This document shows, one piece after another, positions 45,751-54,767 of a stretch of 64,000 bases of DNA. The position numbers and the translations under genes are program-made. The DNA lies in assembly GCA_958296125.1 (NCBI GenBank), contig OY282444.1:1-64000 (forward strand), written 5' to 3'. The DNA comes from an uncultured Poribacteria bacterium (GTDB lineage Bacteria > Poribacteria > WGA-4E > PCPOR2b). Each line of letters opens with the position of its first letter. Position 1 is the stretch's first letter. The notes beneath the pieces were generated by a model that was not told the origin of the DNA, did no database searches, and worked only from the letters and a program-made list of their open reading frames with translations.

Positions 45751-47634
45751 TCAGCGCCGCTTAAACCGGCTCTCCAACTCATTTCGATGCATCTTCACAA
45801 TGATGGGACGAGCGTGTGGACAGTTAAACGGCAACTTTGCCTGAGAGAGATCTTTGATTAGGTGGACCATCTCCTCCATCGTCAGCACATCCCCGGCTTT
45901 CACAGCGGACTTGCAAGCGAGCATGATGAGTGCTTTGTCCCGCATTTCGAGAGGCTCTAGCGTCGGTGTTACGGCACTTCCAATCCCATCCAGCAAATCG
46001 GTGACCGTCACATTGACGAGCCGTGTGGGGAGCGTTGCAGGGATAGATCGGACAAGAATCGTTCTCCCACCGAATCGCTCCACATCGAAACCGAGTCTTT
46101 CAAATAATTCGCTGTGGGCATCGAGGACTGTTAGCTGTTGGGGGGTGGCTTCGATGGTTACGGGGAGCAGCAACCCCTGCACAGGAATACCGTCTGCATT
46201 CAGTTGTTCGACAAAACGTTCATAAAGCACGCGCTCGGCTGCGACGTGCTGATCAATCAAAAACACCTGATCCACGCCTTCCGCAACGATATAGGTATTA
46301 AACAGATTAGTTTTTAGCTGGACACCTTCAAAGTCGAGGAGTTGAAGCTCTGTCCCCTCAGGGATTGGGTGTTGCGGCAGCTGCACCGATTCGACCGGAA
46401 GGGGTTCCTGCTGTGCACCAGTTTCCTCAGGGCGCAGCGGTGTGGTGGTAGGAGCAGGGGTTGGGTCCGGCTGCATAGATTCGCGGCATGCTACGGGAAA
46501 GCTAGAGGGGCGTGCGGCTGGCGTATCCACCTCAATCTGCGGTTGTTGAGGAGGGAAATTCGTGGAATCATCTCTGCCTTCGGGCGTGGAATCTTGTGCC
46601 GATTTCGTTTTTCCATTTTGCGCTCCCATTTTGGGGATGTATTTGTTTTTGTAGATGCCGCTGTGCAGCAGGCGCACTACCCCGCTGTAAATGGTGCGCT
46701 CATTCTGGAATCGCACCTCGATCTTGGCTGGGTGGACATTGACATCAACCTGCTGGCCACTCATTGTTAGGAACAGAAACGCAACCACATACCGATCTTT
46801 CGGCACCATGGATCGCATCGCCTCATTGAGGGCTGCGCCGAGAACTTTACTCCGGATGGGTCTCCGGTTCAAGAAAAAGAGTTGGTAGTTACGGTTTGCC
46901 TTGGTGAAATCGGGTTTGCCGATAAAGCAGTGGAGATGGAGGTTCGGGAGGGCGGTGTCAAACTCGATGAGATTTTCGGCGAACTCTTTCCCGTATAGAA
47001 GGCGTATGCGCTCAATATAGGATTCGCACGCTCGGACATCAACCAAAGAGCGGGTGTTGTGTGACAGGGAAAACTGGGTCTTCGGGTTGGCAAGTGCTGC
47101 CCACATCACCTGATTTGTGATGTGATTTAACTCTGTCGCTTCACTTTTGAGGAATTTCAACCGTGCGGGCACATTATAAAACAGGTTGTTAATCGTGATG
47201 TGTGTTCCCGGTGAACAACCGCTTGCTTGTACCGGGCGAACCACGCCGCCTTCAACCGTAATCTTTGTGCCTTCCACCGCATCAGGGGTTCGTGTCAGCA
47301 GTTCAAACTGCGATACCGATGCAATACTCGGAAGCGCCTCCCCACGAAATCCAAAGGTTTGGATAGTCTCTAGGTCCTCAACGGTGTTGATTTTACTGGT
47401 CGCGTGGCGTTCTATCGCGATAAGCGCATCCTCACGGCTCATACCACCCCCGTTATCTGAGACAGAGATGAGTCGCTTGCCGCCCGCTTGTATCTTGACA
47501 TTAATGTTCGTGCTCTCCGCATCGATTGCATTTTCGACCAACTCTTTAACAACAGATGCGGGACGTTCAACGACCTCGCCGGCGGCAATCTTATTAGAAA
47601 TGTCGAGGGGTAGGATTTTGATTGGCATAGTCAA
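45751..47634 (-). CDS. mutL: DNA mismatch repair protein MutL
   Basis: A 627-residue MutL. The N-terminal GHKL ATPase has ENAIDAES, DNGGGM and GFRGEALPSIASV; a Pro/Thr-rich linker covers about residues 340-430. The C-terminal dimerisation domain retains the endonuclease motifs DQHVAAERVLYE, ACKSAVKAGD and CPHARP, typical of MutL in bacteria without MutH. The first motif has Val where Ala is usual (DQHA), a mild change. It nicks the new strand after MutS recognises a mismatch. mutS is not next to it. Confidence 0.96.
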   Translation of the reverse strand: MTMPIKILPLDISNKIAAGEVVERPASVVKELVENAIDAESTNINVKIQAGGKRLISVSDNGGGMSREDALIAIERHATSKINTVEDLETIQTFGFRGEALPSIASVSQFELLTRTPDAVEGTKITVEGGVVRPVQASGCSPGTHITINNLFYNVPARLKFLKSEATELNHITNQVMWAALANPKTQFSLSHNTRSLVDVRACESYIERIRLLYGKEFAENLIEFDTALPNLHLHCFIGKPDFTKANRNYQLFFLNRRPIRSKVLGAALNEAMRSMVPKDRYVVAFLFLTMSGQQVDVNVHPAKIEVRFQNERTIYSGVVRLLHSGIYKNKYIPKMGAQNGKTKSAQDSTPEGRDDSTNFPPQQPQIEVDTPAARPSSFPVACRESMQPDPTPAPTTTPLRPEETGAQQEPLPVESVQLPQHPIPEGTELQLLDFEGVQLKTNLFNTYIVAEGVDQVFLIDQHVAAERVLYERFVEQLNADGIPVQGLLLPVTIEATPQQLTVLDAHSELFERLGFDVERFGGRTILVRSIPATLPTRLVNVTVTDLLDGIGSAVTPTLEPLEMRDKALIMLACKSAVKAGDVLTMEEMVHLIKDLSQAKLPFNCPHARPIIVKMHRNELESRFKRR

Positions 47635-47690
47635 CTCCTGATATGTGAAACGTGAAACGTAGAAAGTATATTAACGCAAGTTATCACCTG

Positions 47691-47864
47691 TTACCCCTTA
47701 AAGCGGCTCAATTCCGTCTCGGTTAAGGGTTGGGCATCCGGGTCAGCCTGAGCCGTTTTGTATAGGTCTTCCTCCGTCATCTTGTCAACCCGTTCCCAAT
47801 CCGTCTCATCAATCTGTCCTGTGATTTCCTCAAGGGTATACGAGGAGATGTTTTCGGCTTTCAT
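47691..47864 (-). CDS. Small BrnA-like protein (orphan antitoxin-like)
   Basis: A 57-residue minus-strand protein between mutL and tRNA-Sec. The sequence TDWERVDKMTEEDLYKTAQ followed by DPDAQPLTETELSRFKG is close to a pattern common in BrnA-type antitoxins and their orphan relatives (TDWxRLxxMTDEDI...DPDAPPLT). No BrnT-like toxin frame is adjacent on either side. It may be an orphan antitoxin or a small regulator. The ribosome site is weak. Assignment is from pattern only. Confidence 0.65.
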   Translation of the reverse strand: MKAENISSYTLEEITGQIDETDWERVDKMTEEDLYKTAQADPDAQPLTETELSRFKG

Positions 47865-47912
47865 CTTTCGTAGCCTTTTTCAAGGTGATTGACATAATGA
47901 GATGAAATAGTG

Positions 47913-48006
47913 TGGCGGGAGAGGGTGGGAGTCGAACCCACCTACCCACTTGCATGGGCAAGCTGGTTTTGAAGACCAGTAGAGCCACCGGACCCTATCC
48001 CCTCCC
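47913..48006 (-). tRNA. selC: tRNA-Sec (UCA anticodon)
   Basis: A 94-nt tRNA on the minus strand including an encoded CCA end. The acceptor stem has 8 pairs (GGGAGGGG with CCTCTCCC, one G-U), the anticodon stem is CTGGT/ACCAG around CTTCAAA with UCA at 47970-47972, the T arm is GTGGG/CCCAC, and there is a long variable arm with a CCCA/TGGG stem. The long acceptor, long variable arm and UCA anticodon define selenocysteine tRNA. It lies 109 bp downstream of selB, in the same direction. Confidence 0.97.
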
Positions 48007-48115
48007 ATATAGAGATTCAGGCAATATTTGCTTGATCCACCTGACTTTTTACGCTTTCCCATTTTACATCTGAAATTGTAGGCGTTTCCAAATTGATAGA
48101 AGGTGCTAGTGCTAG

Positions 48116-50038
48116 CTACGTCTTACGTTGAGATTTCCGCAGCCGTCGGTGATTCCCCTCGCGAATCGTCAACCCCTGACCGTCGCAGTATTCGAGAAAC
48201 GGGACAGCGTACTTCCTACTGGTTTGTGCAAATTCTCGAAATTCAGCAACAGTTATTATATCATTTTTCTGTAGGTAATCGGTAAGCGAATTCACAACTG
48301 CTTCAAACATTTGGCTATGAATAAAGAAGTCGTCCCCAATTTTAATGAATCGTCCGAGATTCAGCAACGCGTAAAAGGTCTGCTGAACCGACCGCGGCGG
48401 ATATTCGGACAACTGGGTGATCAACTCACTCATGGCTGGCGTATTGATGCCAGCGTCAAGGAAGAGACCTTCAACCTTTTCCTTAATATCTTCTTCCTCC
48501 GCCGAGAACTGGATTTGATGCGAGGACAGCCGTAGCAGATTCCCATCTGTGACAATCCGTTTCTGGCGAATTAGCTGATCAACAATCTTCTCAAAACCGA
48601 TTTCGTCTAGGCCGAGTTGGAGTCGGAGTTGAGAAGCGTTCTGACCGGGTGCAAGTGGTTGCTCTTCATGGAAAGTTTCTAAGGCATCAGTCAGATCCAC
48701 TTGCACCTGTTGCGCCCGGTCCATCGCAGAAACGAGTGGCGTGGATCCACCCCACCGCACAATCTCTTGGCGGTCCTCAAGGGCTTTGAGGAGCCTCCGA
48801 AAGTCTGCATCAGCATAAGGAAGGTAGTAGCGAAGGAAGTCTTCGGGCACACAGAGATCACGGCTTTGTGCCAATACCAGTCTCACAACTTCTGCATCAT
48901 CGGCACCTTCCCATACCGTTAGTATCTCCAGCGTTTCTTCCGTGAATCGCTTGTGGCGTGAGGCGAATGGGTTGATCACCCGCCCGCCGCCGACTGTATG
49001 TTGGGCTGAGAAATCGCGTATGATGAACCGATCCCCTTTGAAGGTCAAAATCGGTTTCTCAAAGCGTAACTGAAGCTGCGTCGAGTCCCCCGGCAAAACT
49101 CCCTCGTCCATCAGTAGGATTGCCCGGCAGAATGTCTCGCTTGTTCCGAGATAAAACCGCAGGCGCGTCCAGTGTTCAAGTAACCGCGGGAAAGAGGACA
49201 GGAGTTTAAGCGACACGTCGATATTGTCTGTGACCGCTGAAAACCCACTTGGACAGAGCACATTCCCACGTTCGATTTGGTCTTTGGTGATGCCTGACAG
49301 GTTTAGTGCGGTCCGTTGGCCTGACTGTGCACTTTCAGCCTGTTCGTTGTGAACTTGGACACCGCGGACACGTGCCGCCTGTCCCTGGGGTAGCATGACT
49401 AGCCGTTGTTCGCGGTGGATTGCGCCGCCCATCAACGTCCCCGTCACTACCGCGCCAAACCCCATCATCGAAAAAACACGATCCACGTATAGGCGTGGGA
49501 TGCCATTATGCCTCTCTGTTTGCGCTTCAGCGTTGACACAAGCCACAATCGCCCCCTTAAGTTCATCCAAGCCTTCGCCAGTCACCGCTGAGACGTGGAC
49601 GGTGGGTGAGCCTTCGAGAGTTGTTCCAACCAACATCTCCTGAGACATTTCAGCGGATTCCGCCAACTGGTCCGGCATCACCAGATCTACCTTCGTCATG
49701 ACAAGGATACCGGTCGAAATACCGAGCAGATCGAGAATCTCCAGATGTTCCAGCGTTTGCTCCTGCACACCCTCCTTTGCATCAACGACAAGCAGCACCA
49801 TGTCCATCCCATACGCCCCTGAGAGCATGTTTCGGATAAACCGCTCATGACCGGGAACATCAACGATTCCAGCACGCGAACCATCCGGCAGATCAAAGTA
49901 GGCAAATCCCAACTCGATTGACAGGCCACGCTCCTTCTCCTCTTTGAGCCGATCGGTTTCGATGCCGGTGAGGGCGTGTATTAACGCTGATTTTCCGTGA
50001 TCAACGTGTCCAGCGGTGCCGATGATGACATGTCGCAT
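48116..50038 (-). CDS. selB: Selenocysteine-specific elongation factor SelB
   Basis: A 640-residue SelB. The GTPase domain has GTAGHVDHGKSALIHALTG, DVPGHERFIRNML and MTKVDLV; EF-Tu-like domains II and III follow, and the C-terminal 250 residues form the winged-helix domains that bind the SECIS hairpin of selenoprotein mRNAs. It brings Sec-tRNA to in-frame UGA codons. It starts 15 bp after selA and is followed by tRNA-Sec. Confidence 0.97.
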   Translation of the reverse strand: MRHVIIGTAGHVDHGKSALIHALTGIETDRLKEEKERGLSIELGFAYFDLPDGSRAGIVDVPGHERFIRNMLSGAYGMDMVLLVVDAKEGVQEQTLEHLEILDLLGISTGILVMTKVDLVMPDQLAESAEMSQEMLVGTTLEGSPTVHVSAVTGEGLDELKGAIVACVNAEAQTERHNGIPRLYVDRVFSMMGFGAVVTGTLMGGAIHREQRLVMLPQGQAARVRGVQVHNEQAESAQSGQRTALNLSGITKDQIERGNVLCPSGFSAVTDNIDVSLKLLSSFPRLLEHWTRLRFYLGTSETFCRAILLMDEGVLPGDSTQLQLRFEKPILTFKGDRFIIRDFSAQHTVGGGRVINPFASRHKRFTEETLEILTVWEGADDAEVVRLVLAQSRDLCVPEDFLRYYLPYADADFRRLLKALEDRQEIVRWGGSTPLVSAMDRAQQVQVDLTDALETFHEEQPLAPGQNASQLRLQLGLDEIGFEKIVDQLIRQKRIVTDGNLLRLSSHQIQFSAEEEDIKEKVEGLFLDAGINTPAMSELITQLSEYPPRSVQQTFYALLNLGRFIKIGDDFFIHSQMFEAVVNSLTDYLQKNDIITVAEFREFAQTSRKYAVPFLEYCDGQGLTIREGNHRRLRKSQRKT

Positions 50039-50053
50039 AATATCCTGTCCTGT

Positions 50054-51502
50054 CTAAGTCGAATAGTTCAATTCTGCTTGACGTTTTTCCATCACACACT
50101 TTGCTACTTCGACAATCCACACCGACTCCTCCTCAAATACCGTCCGCACATCAAGCCGGAGCCGCTCATCCTGCACGCGCCCAATCACAGGTATTGGTTG
50201 TGATCGGAAGTGGGCAGCGAGGGCTTCGGCGGAAATCTGCGGGGAGTCCAAGCTGATTGCAAGGCTTGGCAGGGTGTCAACGGGGAGCGAACCGCTGCCA
50301 ATCTGCGCGGCACTTTCTTCAACCGTCACTTGGATTGCGTCGCCGAAGATTTGCCGGAGGTGATTGGCGAGTTTTTCAGCGACTTCCCGGAGCTCAGCAA
50401 TTGACCGGGTATAGCACTGAAGCATCGGCAGTTTCTCGGTCAATCCCTTTTCGTTGAGGTAGAGTCGTAAAGTCGCTTCGATCGCAGCAATGGTGAGTTT
50501 TCCCACGCGCAACGCCCGCATCAATGGATTTTTGCGAATTTTCTCGATCGCGTCCAGTCGACCCACGATAATCCCTGCCTGTGCTCCTCCAAGCAGCTTG
50601 TCGCCGCTGAATGTCACGACATTAACACCGGCACTTATCCGTTCACGAACTATCGGCTCATAGGGCAGACCGTAACGGGTCAAATCAATCAGCGAGCCGC
50701 TCCCGAGATCTTCCATCGTTGGGATTCCGTGTCGACCTCCAAGTTCGGTGATTTCCTCCATTGTAGGGGTTGAAGCGAATCCGACGACCTTGTAGTTACT
50801 TGGATGAACCTTGAGCAGCAACGCTGTATTTTCGTTGATTGCATTTTCGTAATCCCGAAGGTGGGTTCGGTTCGTCGTCCCTACCTCGCGCAAGATTGCC
50901 CCGCTCGCTTCCATCACATCGGGAATGCGAAATGCCCCACCAATCTCGATGAGTTCGCCGCGGGACACAATGACCTCTTTGCCGCGCGCTAACGTATTCA
51001 ACGCGAGTAACACAGCCGCCGCGTTGTTGTTCACTATTGTCGAGGCTTCACACCCCGTTAGTCGCTGCAATAGGGGTTCAGTCATCCGATCTCGGTGCCC
51101 GCGCGCCCCTGTATCAAGATCATATTCCAGATTCACATAGTTGGCAGCGGCTTGAGCAATGCTTTCAGATGCCGAAGCACTGAGCAGCGATCTGCCTAGA
51201 TTTGTGTGTGTAATTGTGCCGGTGACGTTGACAATCGGTCGAAGCGCAGGGGCAGTTAGGGATTCGAGTTCCGCGCGGGCAAGTGCTGCATACGCCGCTT
51301 CATCCGGAGGTTCCACAATCTTCGCGCCGTCAAGGATTTGCCTGCGAATCTCCGCGGCGACCGTGCGTAACGCTTCTGTTATTAGCTCGCGCGAATACTG
51401 TTCCTGCATACTGAGAAACGGTTCACGGGAGAGCAACTGCTCGATGGCGGGGATGCGGCGCAAAGCCGCACCCTGTTCTGGCGTTAATTTCTTTGCCGGC
51501 AT
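50054..51502 (-). CDS. selA: L-seryl-tRNA(Sec) selenium transferase
   Basis: A 482-residue SelA, a PLP enzyme that converts seryl-tRNA(Sec) to selenocysteinyl-tRNA using selenophosphate. The N-terminal helical domain binds tRNA, and the core has GTITHTNLGRSLLS, the Glu/Asp-rich MEDLGSGSLIDL and the PLP lysine in TFSGDKLLGGAQAGIIVG. It leads the selA-selB-selC cluster. The ribosome site is weak. selD, needed for selenophosphate, is not in the window. Confidence 0.97.
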   Translation of the reverse strand: MPAKKLTPEQGAALRRIPAIEQLLSREPFLSMQEQYSRELITEALRTVAAEIRRQILDGAKIVEPPDEAAYAALARAELESLTAPALRPIVNVTGTITHTNLGRSLLSASASESIAQAAANYVNLEYDLDTGARGHRDRMTEPLLQRLTGCEASTIVNNNAAAVLLALNTLARGKEVIVSRGELIEIGGAFRIPDVMEASGAILREVGTTNRTHLRDYENAINENTALLLKVHPSNYKVVGFASTPTMEEITELGGRHGIPTMEDLGSGSLIDLTRYGLPYEPIVRERISAGVNVVTFSGDKLLGGAQAGIIVGRLDAIEKIRKNPLMRALRVGKLTIAAIEATLRLYLNEKGLTEKLPMLQCYTRSIAELREVAEKLANHLRQIFGDAIQVTVEESAAQIGSGSLPVDTLPSLAISLDSPQISAEALAAHFRSQPIPVIGRVQDERLRLDVRTVFEEESVWIVEVAKCVMEKRQAELNYST

Positions 51503-51544
51503 CGCTTTCTTTTAATCCGAGATAATTTCTATGTTAAATCCATC

Positions 51545-51564
51545 GCAGAGTGCACAGAGTTTTT
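51545..51564 (+). repeat. GCAGARTGCACAGAGTTTTT repeat, copy 2
   Basis: Nineteen of 20 bases match the copy at 37381-37400. It lies in the 408 bp gap between selA and PhyH (51503-51910), which holds no gene. A TATACT with a poor -35 near 51690 is too weak to call. Confidence 0.6.
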
Positions 51565-51910
51565 TATTTCTCTCTGTGTTTTCCCGATAAGTCTGATATC
51601 ACAGTGATAAGTGTTGGCGCATCTTCTGGCTTGGGTATGTTTGAACAAATTTCTTTGAAAAGCGTGGTTGCTGAGAATCGCAGCATGTTATACTAGGCAT
51701 CGTATAAAATTGCGTTTTGAACATCCCGATTCGTCAGGAGATCTATCCGATACAAAATTCAATTTCTGACAGCAGGCAGTATACCATATCTAGCACCAAT
51801 CTGAAACCTATTTTTTTCAAAGCGAGTTTCTGTCGTGATGACTTCAGGGGTTCTTAGCGGTCCGGTTCTTAAATTCGGCTACACCCGCGCATGCAGAGGA
51901 GGAGATAACG

Positions 51911-52741
51911 ATGACCAAAGATTTAGATCAGCGTTTGGAAGAATACAAGGCAAATGGTTTCACCGTTTTTGAGGGTTTGTTTACCGAGACACAGATGCAG
52001 AGTTGGCGTGAGAGACATCAGGAGTTAATGGAGGATTATGATGGACAAACTTGGTTCGGTAACATGCTTGAATATGCCCCAAAGTTGATGTGGCCCGCGG
52101 TGAAGCATCCGACGATACTCGACTTTTTGGAGTCGGTGATGGGACCGTTTGTGCAACTCGATAATCTTACCCTCGCTGCTTTTCCAAGCGTTCCCAAAGA
52201 TCAAGCTGAAGGTCGTGCGTCCGGCTGGCACCGAGATCGGTGGGCGAAAGTGCCGCAAAAGGATATCTACGAGCGTCCACTCGCCGCGAACGCAATCAGT
52301 TATTTGCAGGATTTAACGGACGAATATGGTCCGTTGCGGGTGATTGTCGGGTCGCATCGGCAGCCGATTACGATAGCGCAGGAGGATAGGAATAAGCCGC
52401 ATCCAGATGAAACTTTGCTCTATATGAAGGCTGGTGATGTCGTTGTGACACACAACCACCTCATTCATTCAGGGACACCGAGTACAGCGGGTGATTTGCG
52501 CTACTTTTTCAGTATTTACTACAATTCGACGTGGCTCAAACACACCGATAATCACAGTGGGCCCTTGACACAACGCCTCCTTACAGAAGCCCGCGATCGT
52601 GACGACTACCGGCTGATGCGGCTTTTAGGGGTTGATACCCAACTGCAGCCACGCTGCAATTCCGGGTTCCTTGCTCCGGATGAGGCACGGTGGGAAGAGT
52701 GGATTGCTGCAGATCGCGTTGCAATTAAATCTGAGAGGTGA
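51911..52741 (+). CDS. Phytanoyl-CoA dioxygenase (PhyH) family protein
   Basis: A 276-residue PhyH oxygenase with GWHRDRWAK (HxD) and the distal His in HNHLIHSGTPSTAGDLRYFF, where the Arg may hold 2-oxoglutarate. N-terminal YKANGFTVFEGLF is the usual family start. A GAGGAGG site precedes the ATG. It stands alone, apart from a small remnant frame just behind it. Confidence 0.92.
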   Translation: MTKDLDQRLEEYKANGFTVFEGLFTETQMQSWRERHQELMEDYDGQTWFGNMLEYAPKLMWPAVKHPTILDFLESVMGPFVQLDNLTLAAFPSVPKDQAEGRASGWHRDRWAKVPQKDIYERPLAANAISYLQDLTDEYGPLRVIVGSHRQPITIAQEDRNKPHPDETLLYMKAGDVVVTHNHLIHSGTPSTAGDLRYFFSIYYNSTWLKHTDNHSGPLTQRLLTEARDRDDYRLMRLLGVDTQLQPRCNSGFLAPDEARWEEWIAADRVAIKSER

Positions 52742-52747
52742 TACAAC

Positions 52748-52843
52748 ATGCAGGTTCTCGTCGATAGGAAAGCCCATCAGGTGGTTGAGGATGACGACTC
52801 GGTCAATTCTCAGGCAATGGAAAAACCGTCGTTCTCAATCTGA
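52748..52843 (+). pseudogene. Short start-of-gene remnant
   Basis: Thirty-one codons begin at an ATG with a good AGGTGA site 7 bp upstream and stop early; protein-like sequence (GNGKTVVLNLITRQNGKIFS) continues in another frame for about 25 codons. This suggests a decayed gene that once followed PhyH. The family is not recognised. Confidence 0.3.
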
Positions 52844-52982
52844 TCACCCGTCAGAATGGGAAAATCTTTTCGGAAGGCCCTCTTAACTCAAGCATTTCTT
52901 GTCTCTTTTGCGTTGCGAGTTCATCTTCGCTATACAGAGACATAAAATTATTTTTTGCGCGCTGCACAATTCTTTCTTCGGG

Positions 52983-53040
52983 CGTAGGTCGATTTTCCAA
53001 AATCGACGTTTGGCTGCCGAGATATGAATCTCGACCTACG
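52983..53040. repeat. Nested foldback element
   Basis: Outer arms CGTAGGTCGA (52983-52992) and TCGACCTACG (53031-53040) are perfectly complementary. Inside are two alternative hairpins: GTCGATTTT-CC-AAAATCGAC (52988-53007) and CGAGAT-ATGA-ATCTCG (53018-53033). The arms can pair as one long stem or as a two-leaf cruciform. A TAGCAACTTG motif follows after 7 bp. Confidence 0.8.
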
Positions 53041-53047
53041 GGCTATC

Positions 53048-53062
53048 TAGCAACTTGCGTTA
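53048..53062 (+). repeat. TAGCAACTTG motif, copy 3
   Basis: TAGCAACTTGCGTTA, the form closest to the apparent consensus, 7 bp downstream of the foldback at 52983-53040. Confidence 0.7.
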
Positions 53063-53085
53063 GTTATCAGCATTGGAGGTTGTCA

Positions 53086-54138
53086 CTATTGGAAGCCTAG
53101 CGAGGCTGCAATGCCGTATTCCGTTGCCAAGGATTTGAGGCTATTCCATGTGGCATCCTCAATGAAAATACCTTCCAGTAATTTCTGCTGGGTTCGCAGA
53201 TGCTCTAACTCGCCGGGATAGAAAACTTCTGTGAAGCCGCTCGCTGGTGGACAACTCTTCAGGTAAGCGGCGAATTCTGCGACCTCTTGCTTGAACTCCG
53301 CAAGGGGACGGAAAGCATTGACGTTGAAGGCTGCCATGAAACAGCCATCGTTGTGCTTGCCCGACGGGTCATGCCCAAAACCGAGACCGGTGAGGATACC
53401 TGAGAAGATTTCAACCATCACCGAGAGTCCGTATCCCTTGTGCCCCTCTGGCCCCCCTAGTGGGAGTTGAACGCCGCCACGCCCCAAGTCTTCAGGGTCT
53501 GTAGTCTGATTGCCATCCTTATCAAGAATCCAGCCCTCTGGAATTTCAACGCCACGCGCCCGCGCCACACTGATTTTGCCTCCCGCGACAGCACTGGTCG
53601 CCATATCTATAAATAGGGTCCCTTCCAGATCGCTGGGCATCGCGATACAGATGGGATTCGTACCGAGACGTGCTTCTCTGCCGCCGAATGGTGCTACTGA
53701 TTTGCTAGTGCGTCCGGAATCGGCAGTCATCAAACCGATGAGATCTGCTTGGGCTGCCATGATGGGGTAATCTGCCACCCGCCCGACATGGCTCTGCCGG
53801 TAGACCGTGGTGGCTGCGACACCGTGCTGCTTGGCTTTGTCGATAGTAATCTGCATTGCCCGCTCGGAGACCACGTATCCGAATCCCCAGTTACCGTCAA
53901 TAACTGTGGTGACATTGGTTTCGCGGACAATCTCGAAGGGGGCACCCGGCACAATGTGCCCCTGTTTTATCCGATCGATGTAGCCGGGAATGGCAATAAT
54001 CCCGTGCGAGTCGTGACCCGCCAGATTGGCACCCATGGAGTGCCGGGAGATAATTGCCGCTTCCGCTGCGCTGGCACCGGCACCCTGAAGGAGTTGAGAG
54101 GCAATTTCTCTCAATTGTTTAGCTGGAATAGTTGGCAT
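53086..54138 (-). CDS. Malate/L-lactate dehydrogenase (Ldh2) family protein
   Basis: A 350-residue Ldh2-family NAD(P)-dependent dehydrogenase, a fold distinct from classical malate dehydrogenase. Signatures include SRHSMGANLAGHDSHGI near residue 30, ATTVYRQSHVGRVADYP, AGGKISVARARG and the GPEGHKGYGLSVMVEIFSGILTG segment. Family members oxidise malate, lactate, ureidoglycolate or sulfolactate, or reduce pyrroline carboxylates. An AGGAG site precedes the ATG, and a promoter lies at 54212-54240. Confidence 0.92.
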   Translation of the reverse strand: MPTIPAKQLREIASQLLQGAGASAAEAAIISRHSMGANLAGHDSHGIIAIPGYIDRIKQGHIVPGAPFEIVRETNVTTVIDGNWGFGYVVSERAMQITIDKAKQHGVAATTVYRQSHVGRVADYPIMAAQADLIGLMTADSGRTSKSVAPFGGREARLGTNPICIAMPSDLEGTLFIDMATSAVAGGKISVARARGVEIPEGWILDKDGNQTTDPEDLGRGGVQLPLGGPEGHKGYGLSVMVEIFSGILTGLGFGHDPSGKHNDGCFMAAFNVNAFRPLAEFKQEVAEFAAYLKSCPPASGFTEVFYPGELEHLRTQQKLLEGIFIEDATWNSLKSLATEYGIAASLGFQ

Positions 54139-54211
54139 GATATTCTCCTGATTCGGTATGAATGTGGTGCGTGTCTGATTTTCCTGCCTGTTTTACTGGC
54201 ATTCTAGTTCT

Positions 54212-54240
54212 AATCTAGCAAAGTCAAGATGCTTTGTCAA
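54212..54240 (-). promoter_or_regulatory. Promoter of the Ldh2-family gene
   Basis: Minus-strand perfect TTGACA, 17 bp, TAGATT, 73 bp before the start codon. Confidence 0.55.
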
Positions 54241-54767
54241 GTTGAAATTGAACGTAAAACGTCATGCGTAAGCGGTCAGATATCCATGGGTTCATTAGTT
54301 TATTGAGCTGATGGCGTTGGATTTCACAGTTCCTGTTCAACCCAACCTACAGTGATTGGACAATGCGGTTTTTAGTGGATCTCTCAAAGTGGCAACTTAG
54401 GTTAGCGTATTTAGTTGGGGTGATAATCTGCTTAAAAATTAGGTAGTTTGCTGCTTGAATTTTCAGCAGTTTGGTGGAAATCGTGTCAACTTTTCAGCAA
54501 TATCCCCTGAACTAATAATCCCAGAGGATTAAGCTGCCTGCCGTTTTTGCCTACCTTGCACAGGTTTTCTTTGAATAAAAAATCCGCCAGCCAATCTTTG
54601 GCACCTTTTTTGCCAACGCTTATTATCGTATCTTTTTCAGGTCGTTGACGAAGGCACCCATATCAAGTCAAGAGCAGGGTGTCTGGTTCGGCAATAGACT
54701 GGTTGAAAATAGACGCGGACACAATCCGTTCCAACGCTTTCAACATTATTTCAAAAATGGAGGTTAA
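54241..54767. other. Long intergenic stretch before the porin-like gene
   Basis: No convincing gene is present. It contains a diverged TAGCAACTTG-like site, TGGCAACTTAGGTTA, at 54390-54404. A minus-strand open stretch around 54486-54660 has no start and no recognisable product. No good promoter facing the porin-like gene was found. Confidence 0.4.

Noticed and set aside
33892-47660. CACGTTTCACGC-type short repeats at 33892, 37549 and near 47644
   Set aside because: The matches are only 10-12 bp and partly degenerate, so they are not reported as a separate element.
47635-47912. BrnT-like toxin partner for the BrnA-like protein
   Set aside because: No frame of suitable length with BrnT-type motifs lies on either side.
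54486-54660. Minus-strand open stretch before the porin-like gene
   Set aside because: It has no start codon with a ribosome site and two frames look equally open, so a gene fragment could not be supported.
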